Notes: generated by a model not told the origin, from the sequence alone. DNA of 47,884 bases from Bacilli bacterium (GCA_016302065.1 JAEDOI010000006.1:1-47884), one strand, 5' to 3'; positions 8,542-18,178 are shown, numbered from the stretch's first letter. Program-made: numbers and translations.

Positions 8542-8546
8542 TTATT

Positions 8547-8575
8547 ATTATATCATTTATAAATACTTATTGCAC
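8547..8575 (-). promoter_or_regulatory. Promoter of the SRP RNA
   Basis: A perfect TATAAT (8552-8547) sits 7 bases before the predicted 5' end of the SRP RNA. The -35, GTGCAA at a 17-base spacing, is weak. Confidence 0.55.
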
Positions 8576-8628
8576 TAAAACAAAAAAGATAACGATATTT
8601 ATTTTAAATTATAAAAAATGTTTATTTA

Positions 8629-8670
8629 AAAAAAGAGGTGGGATTTCATATGGTTTTTTATCTCACCTCT
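8629..8670 (-). terminator. Intrinsic terminator after serS
   Basis: Arms AGAGGTGGGAT (8634-8644) and ATCTCACCTCT (8660-8670) pair along 11 positions with one G-U. On the minus strand a run of T follows. It closes the origin-proximal minus-strand gene block. Confidence 0.85.
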
Positions 8671-8679
8671 AATTATTAG

Positions 8680-9957
8680 TTATTTTTTAGGTTTTAAAAT
8701 TTTAATTCCACCCATGTATTTCTGTAATACTTCAGGAACTAAAACACTACCATCTTCTTGTTGATATTGTTCTAATATTGCTGGAAAAACACGACTTGTA
8801 GCAAGTCCGCTTCCATTTAATGTATGCATAAAATGCATCTTACCATCTTTATCTTTATATCTCATCTTGCCTCTTCTTGCTTGATAATCTCTTGCATTTG
8901 AAACAGAACTAACTTCTTTATAAATTCCAAGTGATGGAAGATAAACTTCAATATCATAAGTTCTCGCCATTGAATGAGAACAATCTCCAGCAGCTAATTT
9001 TGAAATTCTAAAGTGAAGTCCTAAACCTTCCATTAATGCTTTTGCTTTATTAACCAATTCTTCAAAAGCTTTGTCAGATTCATCTTCCTTTGTATATTCA
9101 ACCATTTCAACTTTATTAAATTGATATCCTCTAATCATACCTCTTTCTTCACTTCTATATGCACCAGCTTCTTTTCTGTAACATGGTGAATAAGCAAAGA
9201 ATTTCTTTGGCAACTCATCTTCACTTAAAATTTCATTTCTATAATAATTAACTAAAGCAGTTTCAGCTGTTGGTAATAAAAACTTAAATGGTTCAACATC
9301 TTTTAAAACAAAGACATCTTGTTCAAACTTAGGAAATTGTCCAGCTGTAAATCCTGATTCATAATTTAATAAATGAGGTACAAGCATCATTTCAAAACCA
9401 TCTTTAATATGTGTATCAATAAAATAGTTAAGTAATGCCCACTCAAGTCTAGCACCTAAATTAGTATAAAACCATTCACCATGTCCGCCTACCTTAGCAC
9501 CTCTTTCATAATCAATCAATCCAATGCTTTCAGCTAAATCGACGTGGGATTTAATAGGGAATTTGAAATTTGGTTTGTCCAAATTGTAATAAATAGGTGT
9601 ATTGTTTTCTTTTCCGCCACCAACAAGATCTTTATCAGGAAGATTAGGTAAAGCATTAACAACATTATTAATTTGATCAGTTAAAGTTTTTAATTTTTCT
9701 TCAGCTATTTTATTTTCATTTGCTAATTTTTTAACAGTAGCAAAAATGCTTGCTACATCTCCACCTTCTTTTTTAACCATTGGAACAGATTTTGAAAGTT
9801 TATTTTGTTTTGCTTGATTTTCTTCAACCTTTTTTTGAAGATTTCTTTTTTCAATAACCATTGAACATAAACCATCAATGTCTGCTTCATATAATTTCTT
9901 TTTTAAAGCTTCTTTTACATACTCTTTGTTTTCTAAAATAAAATTAATATCAATCAT
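8680..9957 (-). CDS. serS: Seryl-tRNA synthetase
   Basis: A 425-residue class II synthetase that charges tRNA-Ser in the cytosol. The N-terminal part (about 1-110) is the long antiparallel coiled-coil arm that contacts the tRNA variable arm (heptad-rich KKVEENQAKQNKL). The catalytic domain carries motif 2 (CYRKEAGAYRSEERGMIRGY) and motif 3 (NGSGLATSRVFPAILE). Length is normal. The start overlaps the end of the upstream glycosyltransferase-like gene by 8 bases and has GAGGT as an SD, so the two are translationally linked. A strong terminator follows. Confidence 0.97.
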   Translation of the reverse strand: MIDINFILENKEYVKEALKKKLYEADIDGLCSMVIEKRNLQKKVEENQAKQNKLSKSVPMVKKEGGDVASIFATVKKLANENKIAEEKLKTLTDQINNVVNALPNLPDKDLVGGGKENNTPIYYNLDKPNFKFPIKSHVDLAESIGLIDYERGAKVGGHGEWFYTNLGARLEWALLNYFIDTHIKDGFEMMLVPHLLNYESGFTAGQFPKFEQDVFVLKDVEPFKFLLPTAETALVNYYRNEILSEDELPKKFFAYSPCYRKEAGAYRSEERGMIRGYQFNKVEMVEYTKEDESDKAFEELVNKAKALMEGLGLHFRISKLAAGDCSHSMARTYDIEVYLPSLGIYKEVSSVSNARDYQARRGKMRYKDKDGKMHFMHTLNGSGLATSRVFPAILEQYQQEDGSVLVPEVLQKYMGGIKILKPKK

Positions 9958-10969
9958 CTTTTTTTACCTCTTCTATTGACTCATATATTTTAATTAATTC
10001 TTTTCCATATGTTAATATGGAAAATTGATTTGCATATTCTTTTGCTTGTTCTTTAAGTGAAGGCAACTCATTATTTAAATATTTTTTAATACCTATAATA
10101 AGAGAAGAAATATCATTATATACATATCCATTCACTTTATCTTTTACAATATCTTCAAATACACTTCCTTGAAGAGCAAATATTTGCGTATTACTAACCA
10201 TTGATTCCATTATTTCAATTACATTTGAAAAATAGGAATTAACACTAATAAAAATGTCAGAATTATATAGTAATGAATTATAAACATCTTCTTCAAAAAT
10301 AGGCAAATAATATACGTTTTTCCAGTTCTTTTTTATTTTTTTAGTTTTCTTATTATATATTTTTTTGTTATAAATTTTTGCTAAAACAATAAATTTAATA
10401 TTAGGAAAATTTTTAGATATTGCCATTATTCTTTCTAATGCACTTTCATCATCTTCCCTAATTAATGAAGTAGCTAATAACGAATCTTTATTAAACCCCA
10501 TAATTCTATAAAAGATATCTTTAATAGAACTATTTTCTAAATTAAATTTTGAGAACTTAACTCCTGGATTTAAAACAAAAATCTGTCTTAAAACCCCTTC
10601 TTTTATAAGAAAGTGTTTTGATAACTCACTAGGACAAATTATATAATCATACATATTAACGATATCTAAAGCCTGTTTAGAAATTTGATATTTTCCCTCT
10701 TTTGTTCTAACAAATAGTGAACTTCCAATTTCTCCTTCATTATATAAAAGACACAAAATATTCTTAACATCTTTCTTCTTTTCAAACAATTCAATCGTTG
10801 TTTGATCGTTAATTGTAAAATATTGAGCAATATTAAAGAAACTGGTACTATTTTGAATTGTATAGACCATATTTTGCATCTCTAATAAGCCTTTAAAATT
10901 CTTTCTTAGCCTTGAAGATTCAAAATTATCATCTTTTGTTTTATAGTCGGTATAAATATAAACTTTCAT
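9950..10969 (-). CDS. GT-B-fold glycosyltransferase-like protein
   Basis: A 339-residue protein that reads like a GT4-type GT-B enzyme. It has an N-terminal Rossmann-like half, a linker with LNPGVKFSKF (the usual 'NGVD' region after the first domain), a middle segment NIKFIVLAKIYN, and a C-terminal EDVYNSLLYNSDIFISVNSYFSNVIEIMESM. That last part matches the nucleotide-sugar site where GT4 proteins carry an E-x7-E element. The second half of the element is not clearly kept, so activity is uncertain. No membrane segments or signal peptide are seen. It sits between gyrA (14 bases upstream) and serS (8-base overlap), an unusual place for an envelope gene. The sugar donor and acceptor cannot be inferred. 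Confidence 0.6.
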   Translation of the reverse strand: MKVYIYTDYKTKDDNFESSRLRKNFKGLLEMQNMVYTIQNSTSFFNIAQYFTINDQTTIELFEKKKDVKNILCLLYNEGEIGSSLFVRTKEGKYQISKQALDIVNMYDYIICPSELSKHFLIKEGVLRQIFVLNPGVKFSKFNLENSSIKDIFYRIMGFNKDSLLATSLIREDDESALERIMAISKNFPNIKFIVLAKIYNKKIYNKKTKKIKKNWKNVYYLPIFEEDVYNSLLYNSDIFISVNSYFSNVIEIMESMVSNTQIFALQGSVFEDIVKDKVNGYVYNDISSLIIGIKKYLNNELPSLKEQAKEYANQFSILTYGKELIKIYESIEEVKKDD

Positions 10970-10983
10970 TATTTGCTCATTAA

Positions 10984-13527
10984 TTACTCTTCGCTTGTAG
11001 TTTCGTTTTTATTTTCTTCTACGTTTTCATCTACTATTTTTTCAAGACAAGTTAATGAAGTGACAACATCTTTTTCTCTTAAGTCAATCAATTTTACACC
11101 AATTGAGTTACGCCCGCATTCTCTAACTTGCTCTAAATTACTTCTTACAACAGTCCCATTTAATGTAATTGCTAAATAATCTTCATCACCTTTAACAACT
11201 TTCATTGCAACAAGACTTCCTGTTTTTTCAGTAATTTTAATAGTTTTTACACCACTACTTCCTCTATGTGTAATTCTATAATCATCAATAGAGGAAAGTT
11301 TTCCTAATCCTTTTTCACTTAAAACTAGTACCTTATCTCCATGGCTACTAATATCAACACCAATTACTTCACTTCCTTTAAGATTAATACTCTTAACACC
11401 ACTAGCAGTTCTTCCCATAGCTCTAATTTCGTCTTCTTTAAACATACAAAGTTGACCATCTTTTGAAGCGACAAGTACATAACTATTGCCATCAGTAATT
11501 TCTACATCAAGTAAAGAATCATCTTCTTTAAAATTAAGAGCACGTTTTCCGTTGCAATTAATATTTATAAACTCTTCAAGTGGTGTACGTTTACAAATAC
11601 CTTGTTTTGTCATAAAGAGAAGGTATTTATTGGTGTAATCATCAACAGGAAGAATAGAAACAATGTTTTCTCCTTTTTCTAGCTTTAATAAATTTGAAAC
11701 AGGGATTCCTTTAGATTGTCTACTTCCTTCGTTTATTTCATGTCCTCTTTTACGATATGTTTTACCTGTATTAGAAAAGAATAATATATCAGTATGAGTA
11801 GAAGCATTTACTAATTTAGTTACAACATCTCCAGCATAAATTGTCATTCCTTTAACACCAATTCCACCTCTATTTTGAGATTTAAATTCTTTGCTTGATA
11901 CACGTTTAATATATCCATTACTTGTTAAAGTAATAACAATCGAATCTCTAGGAATTAAATCTTCATCTTCGACGCTACTAATCATACTTGAAATCTCACT
12001 TTTTCTTGGATCGTTAAATTTATTTTTAATAGCTTGTAATTCACTAATTACTAAATCACAAACATGTGATTCGTCTTCAAGAATGTAGTTATATCCTTTA
12101 ACATTTTCAAGTAATTGAGACTTTTCATCATTAATTTTTTCATTTTCTAATCCAGTTAATCTTCCTAAAGTCATACCAACAACAGCTTTTGCTTGTTCTT
12201 CATTAAATGAATATCTAACCATTAATTTTTCTTTAAAATCATCAGTAGATTTACTAGATTTTGCCATCTCAGTAACTTCATTAACATTATCTGAAACAGT
12301 TAATAAAGCATTTAATATATTAATTCTTGCTTCATCTTTAGCTTTTAAGAAAATTGTTCTTCTTCTAACAACATCCATTTGAAAGTCTAAATAATATTTA
12401 ATTAATTCTTTTAAACTTAAAATTTTTGGAGCTCCATCAACTATACAAAGGTTAATAATTCCAAAACTTACTTCTAATTGTGTTTCTTTATAAAGTTTAT
12501 TTAAAATAACTTCACCTGAAACATCTCTTCTTAATTCAATAACAATATGAACATCACTCTTAGAAAAATCTTTAATTGAAGTAATACCTTCAATCTTTTT
12601 ATTTCTTGCAAGTTCACCAATTTTTGCAACTAAATCGCCTTTTCTAACTTGATATGGAATTTCAGTAATTACAATGCGCGATTTTCCATTCGCTTCTTCT
12701 TCAACATGGGCTTTTGCACGGATTTTAAAGGTTCCTTTTCCAGTTTCATAAGCTTGTTTAATTCCGTTTATTCCATAAATAATTCCACCAGTTGCAAAAT
12801 CAGGACCTTTAACATATTTCATTAATTCATCAATAGAAATATCTTTGTTCTTACTATATGCAATGATAGCATCAATAACTTCACCTAAATTATGGCTTGG
12901 CATTTTTGTAGCCATACCAACAGCAATGCCATCACTTCCATTTACTAAAAGATTTGGAAATCTACATGGTAAAACGCTAGGTTCTTGTAAACTACCATCA
13001 TAATTATCAACAAAATCAACTGTGTTACATTCAATATCTCTAACTAATTCTTTTGACAATTTATTAAGTCTTGATTCAGTGTATCTGTATGCAGCAGCGT
13101 CGTCTCCATCCATGTTACCAAAGTTACCATGACCATCAACAAGAGGATATCTTAAAGAAAAATTTTGAGCCATTCTAACAAGTGTTTCATAAATTGCACT
13201 GTCACCATGTGGATGGTAATTGCCCATAACATCTCCAACTACTTTAGCACACTTAACATGTGGTTTATCTGGCATATACCCTTTTTCATACATGGAGTAA
13301 ATTACTCTTCTATGAACAGGTTTAAAACCATCTCTAACATCAGGAATTGCACGAGAAACAATTACAGACATTGCATAATCAAGAAATGATTGTTTGACTT
13401 CATCAGTAATCTCAGCATTAACAATTTTTGGTTCAATACCAGCTTCATAACTAGCATTTTCTTGTTTAATTAAATCTGATTCGCTTACTTCTTCTTCTGT
13501 TTTTTCAATCTTTTTTTCGTCTTCCAT
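10984..13527 (-). CDS. gyrA: DNA gyrase subunit A
   Basis: An 847-residue gyrase A subunit. The breakage-reunion domain carries HPHGDSAIYETLVRMAQ (quinolone-determining region, with the Ser usual in sensitive enzymes) and the catalytic Tyr in AAAYRYTE. The C-terminal half is the DNA-wrapping beta-pinwheel of repeated blades, with a GyrA-box-like QNRGGIG. With GyrB it introduces negative supercoils ahead of forks. It has an acidic N-terminal tail of about 40 residues (Glu/Lys-rich) before NAEITDEVKQSFLDYAM, and an acidic C-terminal tail. It is 14 bases downstream of gyrB and has a GGGGGT SD; it is likely co-transcribed. Confidence 0.98.
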   Translation of the reverse strand: MEDEKKIEKTEEEVSESDLIKQENASYEAGIEPKIVNAEITDEVKQSFLDYAMSVIVSRAIPDVRDGFKPVHRRVIYSMYEKGYMPDKPHVKCAKVVGDVMGNYHPHGDSAIYETLVRMAQNFSLRYPLVDGHGNFGNMDGDDAAAYRYTESRLNKLSKELVRDIECNTVDFVDNYDGSLQEPSVLPCRFPNLLVNGSDGIAVGMATKMPSHNLGEVIDAIIAYSKNKDISIDELMKYVKGPDFATGGIIYGINGIKQAYETGKGTFKIRAKAHVEEEANGKSRIVITEIPYQVRKGDLVAKIGELARNKKIEGITSIKDFSKSDVHIVIELRRDVSGEVILNKLYKETQLEVSFGIINLCIVDGAPKILSLKELIKYYLDFQMDVVRRRTIFLKAKDEARINILNALLTVSDNVNEVTEMAKSSKSTDDFKEKLMVRYSFNEEQAKAVVGMTLGRLTGLENEKINDEKSQLLENVKGYNYILEDESHVCDLVISELQAIKNKFNDPRKSEISSMISSVEDEDLIPRDSIVITLTSNGYIKRVSSKEFKSQNRGGIGVKGMTIYAGDVVTKLVNASTHTDILFFSNTGKTYRKRGHEINEGSRQSKGIPVSNLLKLEKGENIVSILPVDDYTNKYLLFMTKQGICKRTPLEEFININCNGKRALNFKEDDSLLDVEITDGNSYVLVASKDGQLCMFKEDEIRAMGRTASGVKSINLKGSEVIGVDISSHGDKVLVLSEKGLGKLSSIDDYRITHRGSSGVKTIKITEKTGSLVAMKVVKGDEDYLAITLNGTVVRSNLEQVRECGRNSIGVKLIDLREKDVVTSLTCLEKIVDENVEENKNETTSEE

Positions 13528-13541
13528 TTAACCACCCCCTA

Positions 13542-15611
13542 TTAAATATCTAAATTTTTAACAAATTTTGCATTAGCTTTAATAAATTCACTTCTTGGTT
13601 CAACTTCTTCACCCATTAAATCATTAAATAACATATCTGCATTACTTGCGTCTTCAATAGTAACTCGTAGCATACTTCTGTTTTTTGGATCCATAGTTGT
13701 TTCTTCAAGTTGTTCAGGATCCATTTCACCAAGACCTTTAAAACGAGAATATGGATAACCACTTTTTAATTCTAATGTTTTCTTTAATATTTGAAGTTGC
13801 TCATCAGAATAGGCATAATATTTCTTACCTTTATAAACAATTTGATAAAGTGGAGGTTGAGCAATATACACATATCCGTGTTCAATAAGAGGTTTCATAA
13901 ATCTATTAAAGAAAGTTAATAATAAAATTCTAATATGTGATCCATCAACATCAGCATCAGTCATAATAACAATTTTATGATATCTTGCTTTAGATATATC
14001 AAATTCTTCATTAATTCCCGTTCCAATTGCACTAATAATATTGCCAATCTCAGCATTATCAAAAATTCTATGAGATTGAGCTTTTTGAACATTCAATATC
14101 TTACCTCTTAAAGGCAAAATAGCTTGCGTTTTAGCATCTCTTCCTGATTTAGCACTACCACCTGCAGAATTACCCTCAACAATAAATAATTCACATTCTT
14201 CAGGATTATTTGAAACACAATCTGCTAATTTTCCAGGTAAAGTAGTTAACTCTAAACCTGATTTTCTTCTTGTGTTTTCTCTAGCAGCAGCCGCAGCTAA
14301 TCTTGCATTATAAGCTCCTTTGATTTTATTCATTATTTTAAGAGCTTCATCTCTGTTTTCTAAAAGGAATTTTTCAAATTTTTCACCAACAATATTATTA
14401 ACAATCTTCTTTACTTCAGGATTTCCTAATTTACCTTTAGTTTGTCCTTCATATTCTGGATTAGGATGTTTAACAGAAATAATTGCGGTTAAGCCTTCAC
14501 AAACATCGTTAAAAATAATCTTTTCTTTATCATTATCTTTTAAAATTTTATTTTGTCTACAATAACTATTTGCAACCCTAGTAACAGCAAGATTAAAACC
14601 ATCTTTATGCATTCCACCATCACCTGTTGAAACATTATTACAATATGTTTGAATATTTGAGTTATAGCCATTTTTATATTGCATAGCAACTTCGACATAA
14701 ATCTTTTCTATTTTGTCGTTTGTCTTAAAAGTTTGCTCACCATTACAATAAAAAATAGTATCGCTTAATTTATCATTTTTATTTATAAATTGAACAAAAG
14801 ATTTAATTCCTCCATCATATTGAAATACAGTTTCATACATTGGAGTTTCTCTTTTATCTTGAAAAATTATCTTAATTCCACCATTTAAGAAAGCCATTTG
14901 TCTTAAACGATCATGAATTGTTGTTCTATTAAATACTGTTGTTTCTTTAAAAATTGTAGGATCTGGCTTAAATGTAACAGTAGTCCCAGAATCTGAGCAA
15001 TCTCCAATTCTTTTTAATCTATCAACTGGTTTTCCGCCATTTTCAAAACGGATAAAATATTCACCGCCTCCTCTTTTAACTCTTACTTCAAGCCAAGAAG
15101 ATAAAGCATTAACAACACTAGCACCTACACCATGGAGACCTCCACTAACTTTATATCCGCCTCCATCTCCAAATTTTCCTCCAGCATGAAGAATAGTGTA
15201 ACAAGTTTCAACACCACTAAGTCCTGTTTTTGGGTGAATATCAACAGGAATTCCTCTACCATTATCTGAAACAGTAATAGTATTATCTTCATTAATAGAA
15301 ACAACTATCTTGTCACAATGTCCAGCCAAAGCTTCATCAATTGCATTATCAACAATTTCCCAAACAAGATGATGTAAACCGGTTGCAGAAGTAGAACCAA
15401 TATACATTCCAGGTCTTACTCTAACTGCTTCTAATCCTTCTAAAACAGTTAAATTCTCACTAGAATAATCACCATCAACTTTTTCAAATTCTCTTTCATC
15501 CGTAACTTCAATAATTTCGTCACCGATATTCTTATCAATTTCATTTTCTTCAGGAGTTTCTTCAACGTCCTTATTTTCTTCATCAATAACGATTTCTTTT
15601 TCTTCAACCAT
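13542..15611 (-). CDS. gyrB: DNA gyrase subunit B
   Basis: A 689-residue ATPase subunit of gyrase. The GHKL ATP site has EIVDNAIDEALAG, DNGRGIP and GLHGVGASVVNALS. The TOPRIM part has EGNSAGGSAKSGRD and DADVDGSHI, and the C-terminal end has the gyrase B tail (RFKGLGEMDPEQL). The core aligns with other GyrB from about residue 50 (YSSENLTVLEGLEAVRVRPG). The first 50 or so residues are a Glu/Asp-rich low-complexity extension not usual for GyrB. Its start has AGGAGGGT as SD, 11 bases after recF, so it belongs to the dnaN-recF-gyrB-gyrA block. Confidence 0.98.
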   Translation of the reverse strand: MVEEKEIVIDEENKDVEETPEENEIDKNIGDEIIEVTDEREFEKVDGDYSSENLTVLEGLEAVRVRPGMYIGSTSATGLHHLVWEIVDNAIDEALAGHCDKIVVSINEDNTITVSDNGRGIPVDIHPKTGLSGVETCYTILHAGGKFGDGGGYKVSGGLHGVGASVVNALSSWLEVRVKRGGGEYFIRFENGGKPVDRLKRIGDCSDSGTTVTFKPDPTIFKETTVFNRTTIHDRLRQMAFLNGGIKIIFQDKRETPMYETVFQYDGGIKSFVQFINKNDKLSDTIFYCNGEQTFKTNDKIEKIYVEVAMQYKNGYNSNIQTYCNNVSTGDGGMHKDGFNLAVTRVANSYCRQNKILKDNDKEKIIFNDVCEGLTAIISVKHPNPEYEGQTKGKLGNPEVKKIVNNIVGEKFEKFLLENRDEALKIMNKIKGAYNARLAAAAARENTRRKSGLELTTLPGKLADCVSNNPEECELFIVEGNSAGGSAKSGRDAKTQAILPLRGKILNVQKAQSHRIFDNAEIGNIISAIGTGINEEFDISKARYHKIVIMTDADVDGSHIRILLLTFFNRFMKPLIEHGYVYIAQPPLYQIVYKGKKYYAYSDEQLQILKKTLELKSGYPYSRFKGLGEMDPEQLEETTMDPKNRSMLRVTIEDASNADMLFNDLMGEEVEPRSEFIKANAKFVKNLDI

Positions 15612-15622
15612 TTTTCACCCTC

Positions 15623-16669
15623 CTATTTAGTTAAATAACAATAATGACAATTTTCTATATCATATTTTTTTGTAGATGTTATAAATACTTGTTCAACTTT
15701 ATTTAGATACTTTAATAATAAACTTTCGTTATTTTTATCTAATTCACTAAGGATATCATCCAAAATTAATATAGGTTTATTATTAATCTCAGACAATTCA
15801 TAAATGGATAGTTTTAAAATTAACGCAGCTATTCTATTTTCTCCTTGTGAACCGAATTTTCCTATATCTTTTCCATCTATTTTTAAAGAAAAATCATCTT
15901 TTTGTATACCAGTTGATGTATACCCTAACTTCAGATCATTATCCATATTTTCTTCGTAAATTTTTAAACATTTATTCACATAATCACTACTTGTATTAAA
16001 AGTTAAATAATCAACCTTAACATTAATATCTTTATTAAAAATTTCTTTATAAAGAGCTTCTACACTTTCTCTAATTTTATTAATAAATTTGTCACGAATT
16101 TTATATATTTCATATGAAACACTGGCTAATTTGAAATTAATAATATTAATCAAGTTAAAATCTAAAGATTCACTTTTTAACAAACTATTTCTTTCTTTTA
16201 TTAAATATTCATAGTCATTTAATAATTTTAAATAACTTGGATTATTTTTTAATATTGTAGTGTTTAAGAAATCTCTTCTTTTTTTAGGAGTATCTTTTAA
16301 CAAATTTACATCACTAGGAATAAAAGAAATTACATTAACAATTTTAGAAAGATCACTAACTTTTTTTACATTTCTTCCATTAACGCCTATTTTTTTAACA
16401 TTAGATGCAAGAGATATATTAATATTGTATTTTTTATTTTCTTTAATAAATACGCCTTCTAAATAAAAACTAGAGGCATTTTTATTAATCAGCAAACTTT
16501 CAGTGTTTGTTCTAAAACTTCTAGTTAAAGAAAAATAATAAATACCTTCTACAAGATTAGTCTTACCAATAGCATTATCTCCGTAAATAAAATTAATGCC
16601 TCTATCAAAAGTAAAGTTACTAAGTGAATAATTTCTAAAGTTTACCAATTTAAGACTTTTAATTATCAT
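15623..16669 (-). CDS. recF: DNA replication/repair protein RecF
   Basis: A 348-residue SMC-like ATPase that loads RecA at single-strand gaps with RecO and RecR. Walker A is GDNAIGKT (30-37). The ABC-type signature region includes SQGENR, and Walker B is PILILDDILSELD near residue 300. Length is slightly short but normal (350-370). The start ATG overlaps the stop of the upstream S4 protein gene by 4 bases, the arrangement found in many Firmicutes origins. Confidence 0.95.
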   Translation of the reverse strand: MIIKSLKLVNFRNYSLSNFTFDRGINFIYGDNAIGKTNLVEGIYYFSLTRSFRTNTESLLINKNASSFYLEGVFIKENKKYNINISLASNVKKIGVNGRNVKKVSDLSKIVNVISFIPSDVNLLKDTPKKRRDFLNTTILKNNPSYLKLLNDYEYLIKERNSLLKSESLDFNLINIINFKLASVSYEIYKIRDKFINKIRESVEALYKEIFNKDINVKVDYLTFNTSSDYVNKCLKIYEENMDNDLKLGYTSTGIQKDDFSLKIDGKDIGKFGSQGENRIAALILKLSIYELSEINNKPILILDDILSELDKNNESLLLKYLNKVEQVFITSTKKYDIENCHYCYLTK

Positions 16670-16893
16670 TTTGTTATTTCAAAAAACAAAGATCCATTTA
16701 TTGAAATTAAAAAACCCGGATAAAGTTTTTTACCTCTTTGAGTACATATTGTTCCATTAACAAAGCATTTATTATTTGCAATAAAAATCTTTGCTAATGC
16801 TCCATTATCAATTAAGCCAACAAATTTAATTAATTGTCCTAATGTAATGTACTCTGTAGTAATTTTAACTTTTTCCGGTGTAACTTCTTTCAT
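16666..16893 (-). CDS. S4-domain RNA-binding protein, YaaA/RlbA type
   Basis: A 75-residue protein consisting almost wholly of an S4 RNA-binding domain (TLGQLIKFVGLIDNGALAKI... FVNG... RGKKLYPG). It corresponds by position and size to Bacillus yaaA (rlbA), found between dnaN and recF and thought to act on ribosome-associated RNA. The ATG at 16893 has AAAGGG as its SD 5 bases away. That SD is the 3' arm of an 11-bp hairpin at 16899-16923, so translation may be controlled by RNA structure. Confidence 0.88.
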   Translation of the reverse strand: MKEVTPEKVKITTEYITLGQLIKFVGLIDNGALAKIFIANNKCFVNGTICTQRGKKLYPGFLISINGSLFFEITK

Positions 16894-16898
16894 ATGAA

Positions 16899-16923
16899 CC
16901 CTTTAATATTATATATTAAAGGG
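16899..16923 (-). promoter_or_regulatory. Hairpin sequestering the S4 gene SD
   Basis: CCCTTTAATAT (16899-16909) and ATATTAAAGGG (16913-16923) form a perfect 11-bp stem with a 3-base loop. In the minus-strand mRNA the 3' arm holds AAAGGG, the only SD for the gene starting at 16893. There is no U-tract, so it is not an intrinsic terminator. Confidence 0.55.
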
Positions 16924-16994
16924 CTTAAATTTTAAAGTTTTTTTATAAAATATTATTTTATAAAGGCTTAACTTATTTTATTTAAATTTAAGCC
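16922..16994. repeat. Nested inverted repeats in the dnaN/S4-gene gap
   Basis: GGCTTAAATTT (16922-16932) is a perfect inverted copy of AAATTTAAGCC (16984-16994). GGCTTAA (16965-16971) can pair with the same right-hand arm as an alternative. Between them lies a near-perfect AT palindrome (11-base arms at 16942-16952 and 16954-16964). The first arm overlaps the SD-sequestering hairpin by two bases. Confidence 0.75.
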
Positions 16995-17020
16995 ATTACA
17001 ATTCAAATAAACAAGATTAA

Positions 17021-18154
17021 CTAATGTGTCTTAACAGGGGTAAGAAGTTGAATAACACTTGGATCATTTTTTCCAATAATTACAAATGGTTTCATTTCAC
17101 CTTGGAAGCAAAGAAGAACCTCACTTGTTTTTAATGCTTTAACAGCACTTAATACATATTCACACTTAAAACTAATTTCTAGTCTTTCACCAGTGTATTT
17201 AAATAAATTTAACATAACTGAACTATTTCCGTTTTGATCGGAACTACATCTAAATACAACATTTTCTTGAGACATATAGCACCTAATTGTTGCGCCTTTT
17301 TCACCAGTCGATGCTGAGAAAACATTTGCTGTTTCAATAGTTTTAATTAAATCATTTGCATCAACTTCTAAAGTATATAAGAAATTCTTAGGAATAATAT
17401 TTTTAACATTTGGGTAAGTTCCTGGTAATAAAACTGATGAAATAATTGTATCTTTTAATTCAACTAAGATTCTTCTATCGTTAATATAAAGTGTTATTTT
17501 ATCTTCGTCAGTTATAGACCTAGCAATTTCTTGAAAAGTTCTAACTGGAACTGTTGTATTAAACACTTCACTAATTTCGGCTTCAACTTCTTTTTTTGCT
17601 AATCTTGCACTGTCTGTAGCAACAAAATTTATTTTTGACCCGCTCCCTTCAATATTTACACCAGTTAATACAGGCTTTACATTTTTTATACTTGCTGCGA
17701 ATGAAACTTGGGAAACAACGTTAGCAATCTCAGAAGCATCAAGAATAATTTTTACACCTTTAAAAGAAAAATCTAAGTCAGCATATTCATTTGCATCAAT
17801 GCAATGAAGATTAAAACTTGCTTTATCATCCACTTCAATTCTAGCTTCGTTGTCATCTAAAACATCAAAAGCAATTTCCTCACCATCTAATCTTTTTACA
17901 ATATTACATAAAATATCGCTATTAGCAAGAATTGAACCAAGTTGGACATCTCTTATAATTTCTTGGTTGTTTCTAAAAAATGGAATAGAAGTGGTAATTG
18001 ATAAATCTCCATTAGAACCGGTTAAAATCAAACTATCAGTTGTAAGTTCAAGTTTAATATTAACAAATATTGGATTTGTATGTTTAATTGGAATTATTTT
18101 ACCAACTTGTAATAACCCTTTAAGAAATTCGTTTTTATTAATTTTAAATTTCAT
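17021..18154 (-). CDS. dnaN: DNA polymerase III beta subunit (sliding clamp)
   Basis: A 377-residue beta clamp made of three similar domains of about 120 residues each, forming the ring that tethers replicative and repair polymerases to DNA. The C-terminal end (PFVIIGKNDPSVIQLLTPVKTH) carries the clamp's hydrophobic partner-binding pocket region (QLLTPV). The start has AAGGAG as SD, 11 bases upstream of ATG. It lies 82 bases downstream of dnaA, and this gap holds the DnaA-box/trio element. Length and order are typical. Confidence 0.97.
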   Translation of the reverse strand: MKFKINKNEFLKGLLQVGKIIPIKHTNPIFVNIKLELTTDSLILTGSNGDLSITTSIPFFRNNQEIIRDVQLGSILANSDILCNIVKRLDGEEIAFDVLDDNEARIEVDDKASFNLHCIDANEYADLDFSFKGVKIILDASEIANVVSQVSFAASIKNVKPVLTGVNIEGSGSKINFVATDSARLAKKEVEAEISEVFNTTVPVRTFQEIARSITDEDKITLYINDRRILVELKDTIISSVLLPGTYPNVKNIIPKNFLYTLEVDANDLIKTIETANVFSASTGEKGATIRCYMSQENVVFRCSSDQNGNSSVMLNLFKYTGERLEISFKCEYVLSAVKALKTSEVLLCFQGEMKPFVIIGKNDPSVIQLLTPVKTH

Positions 18155-18178
18155 ATATTATAATCTCCTTTTTATATT

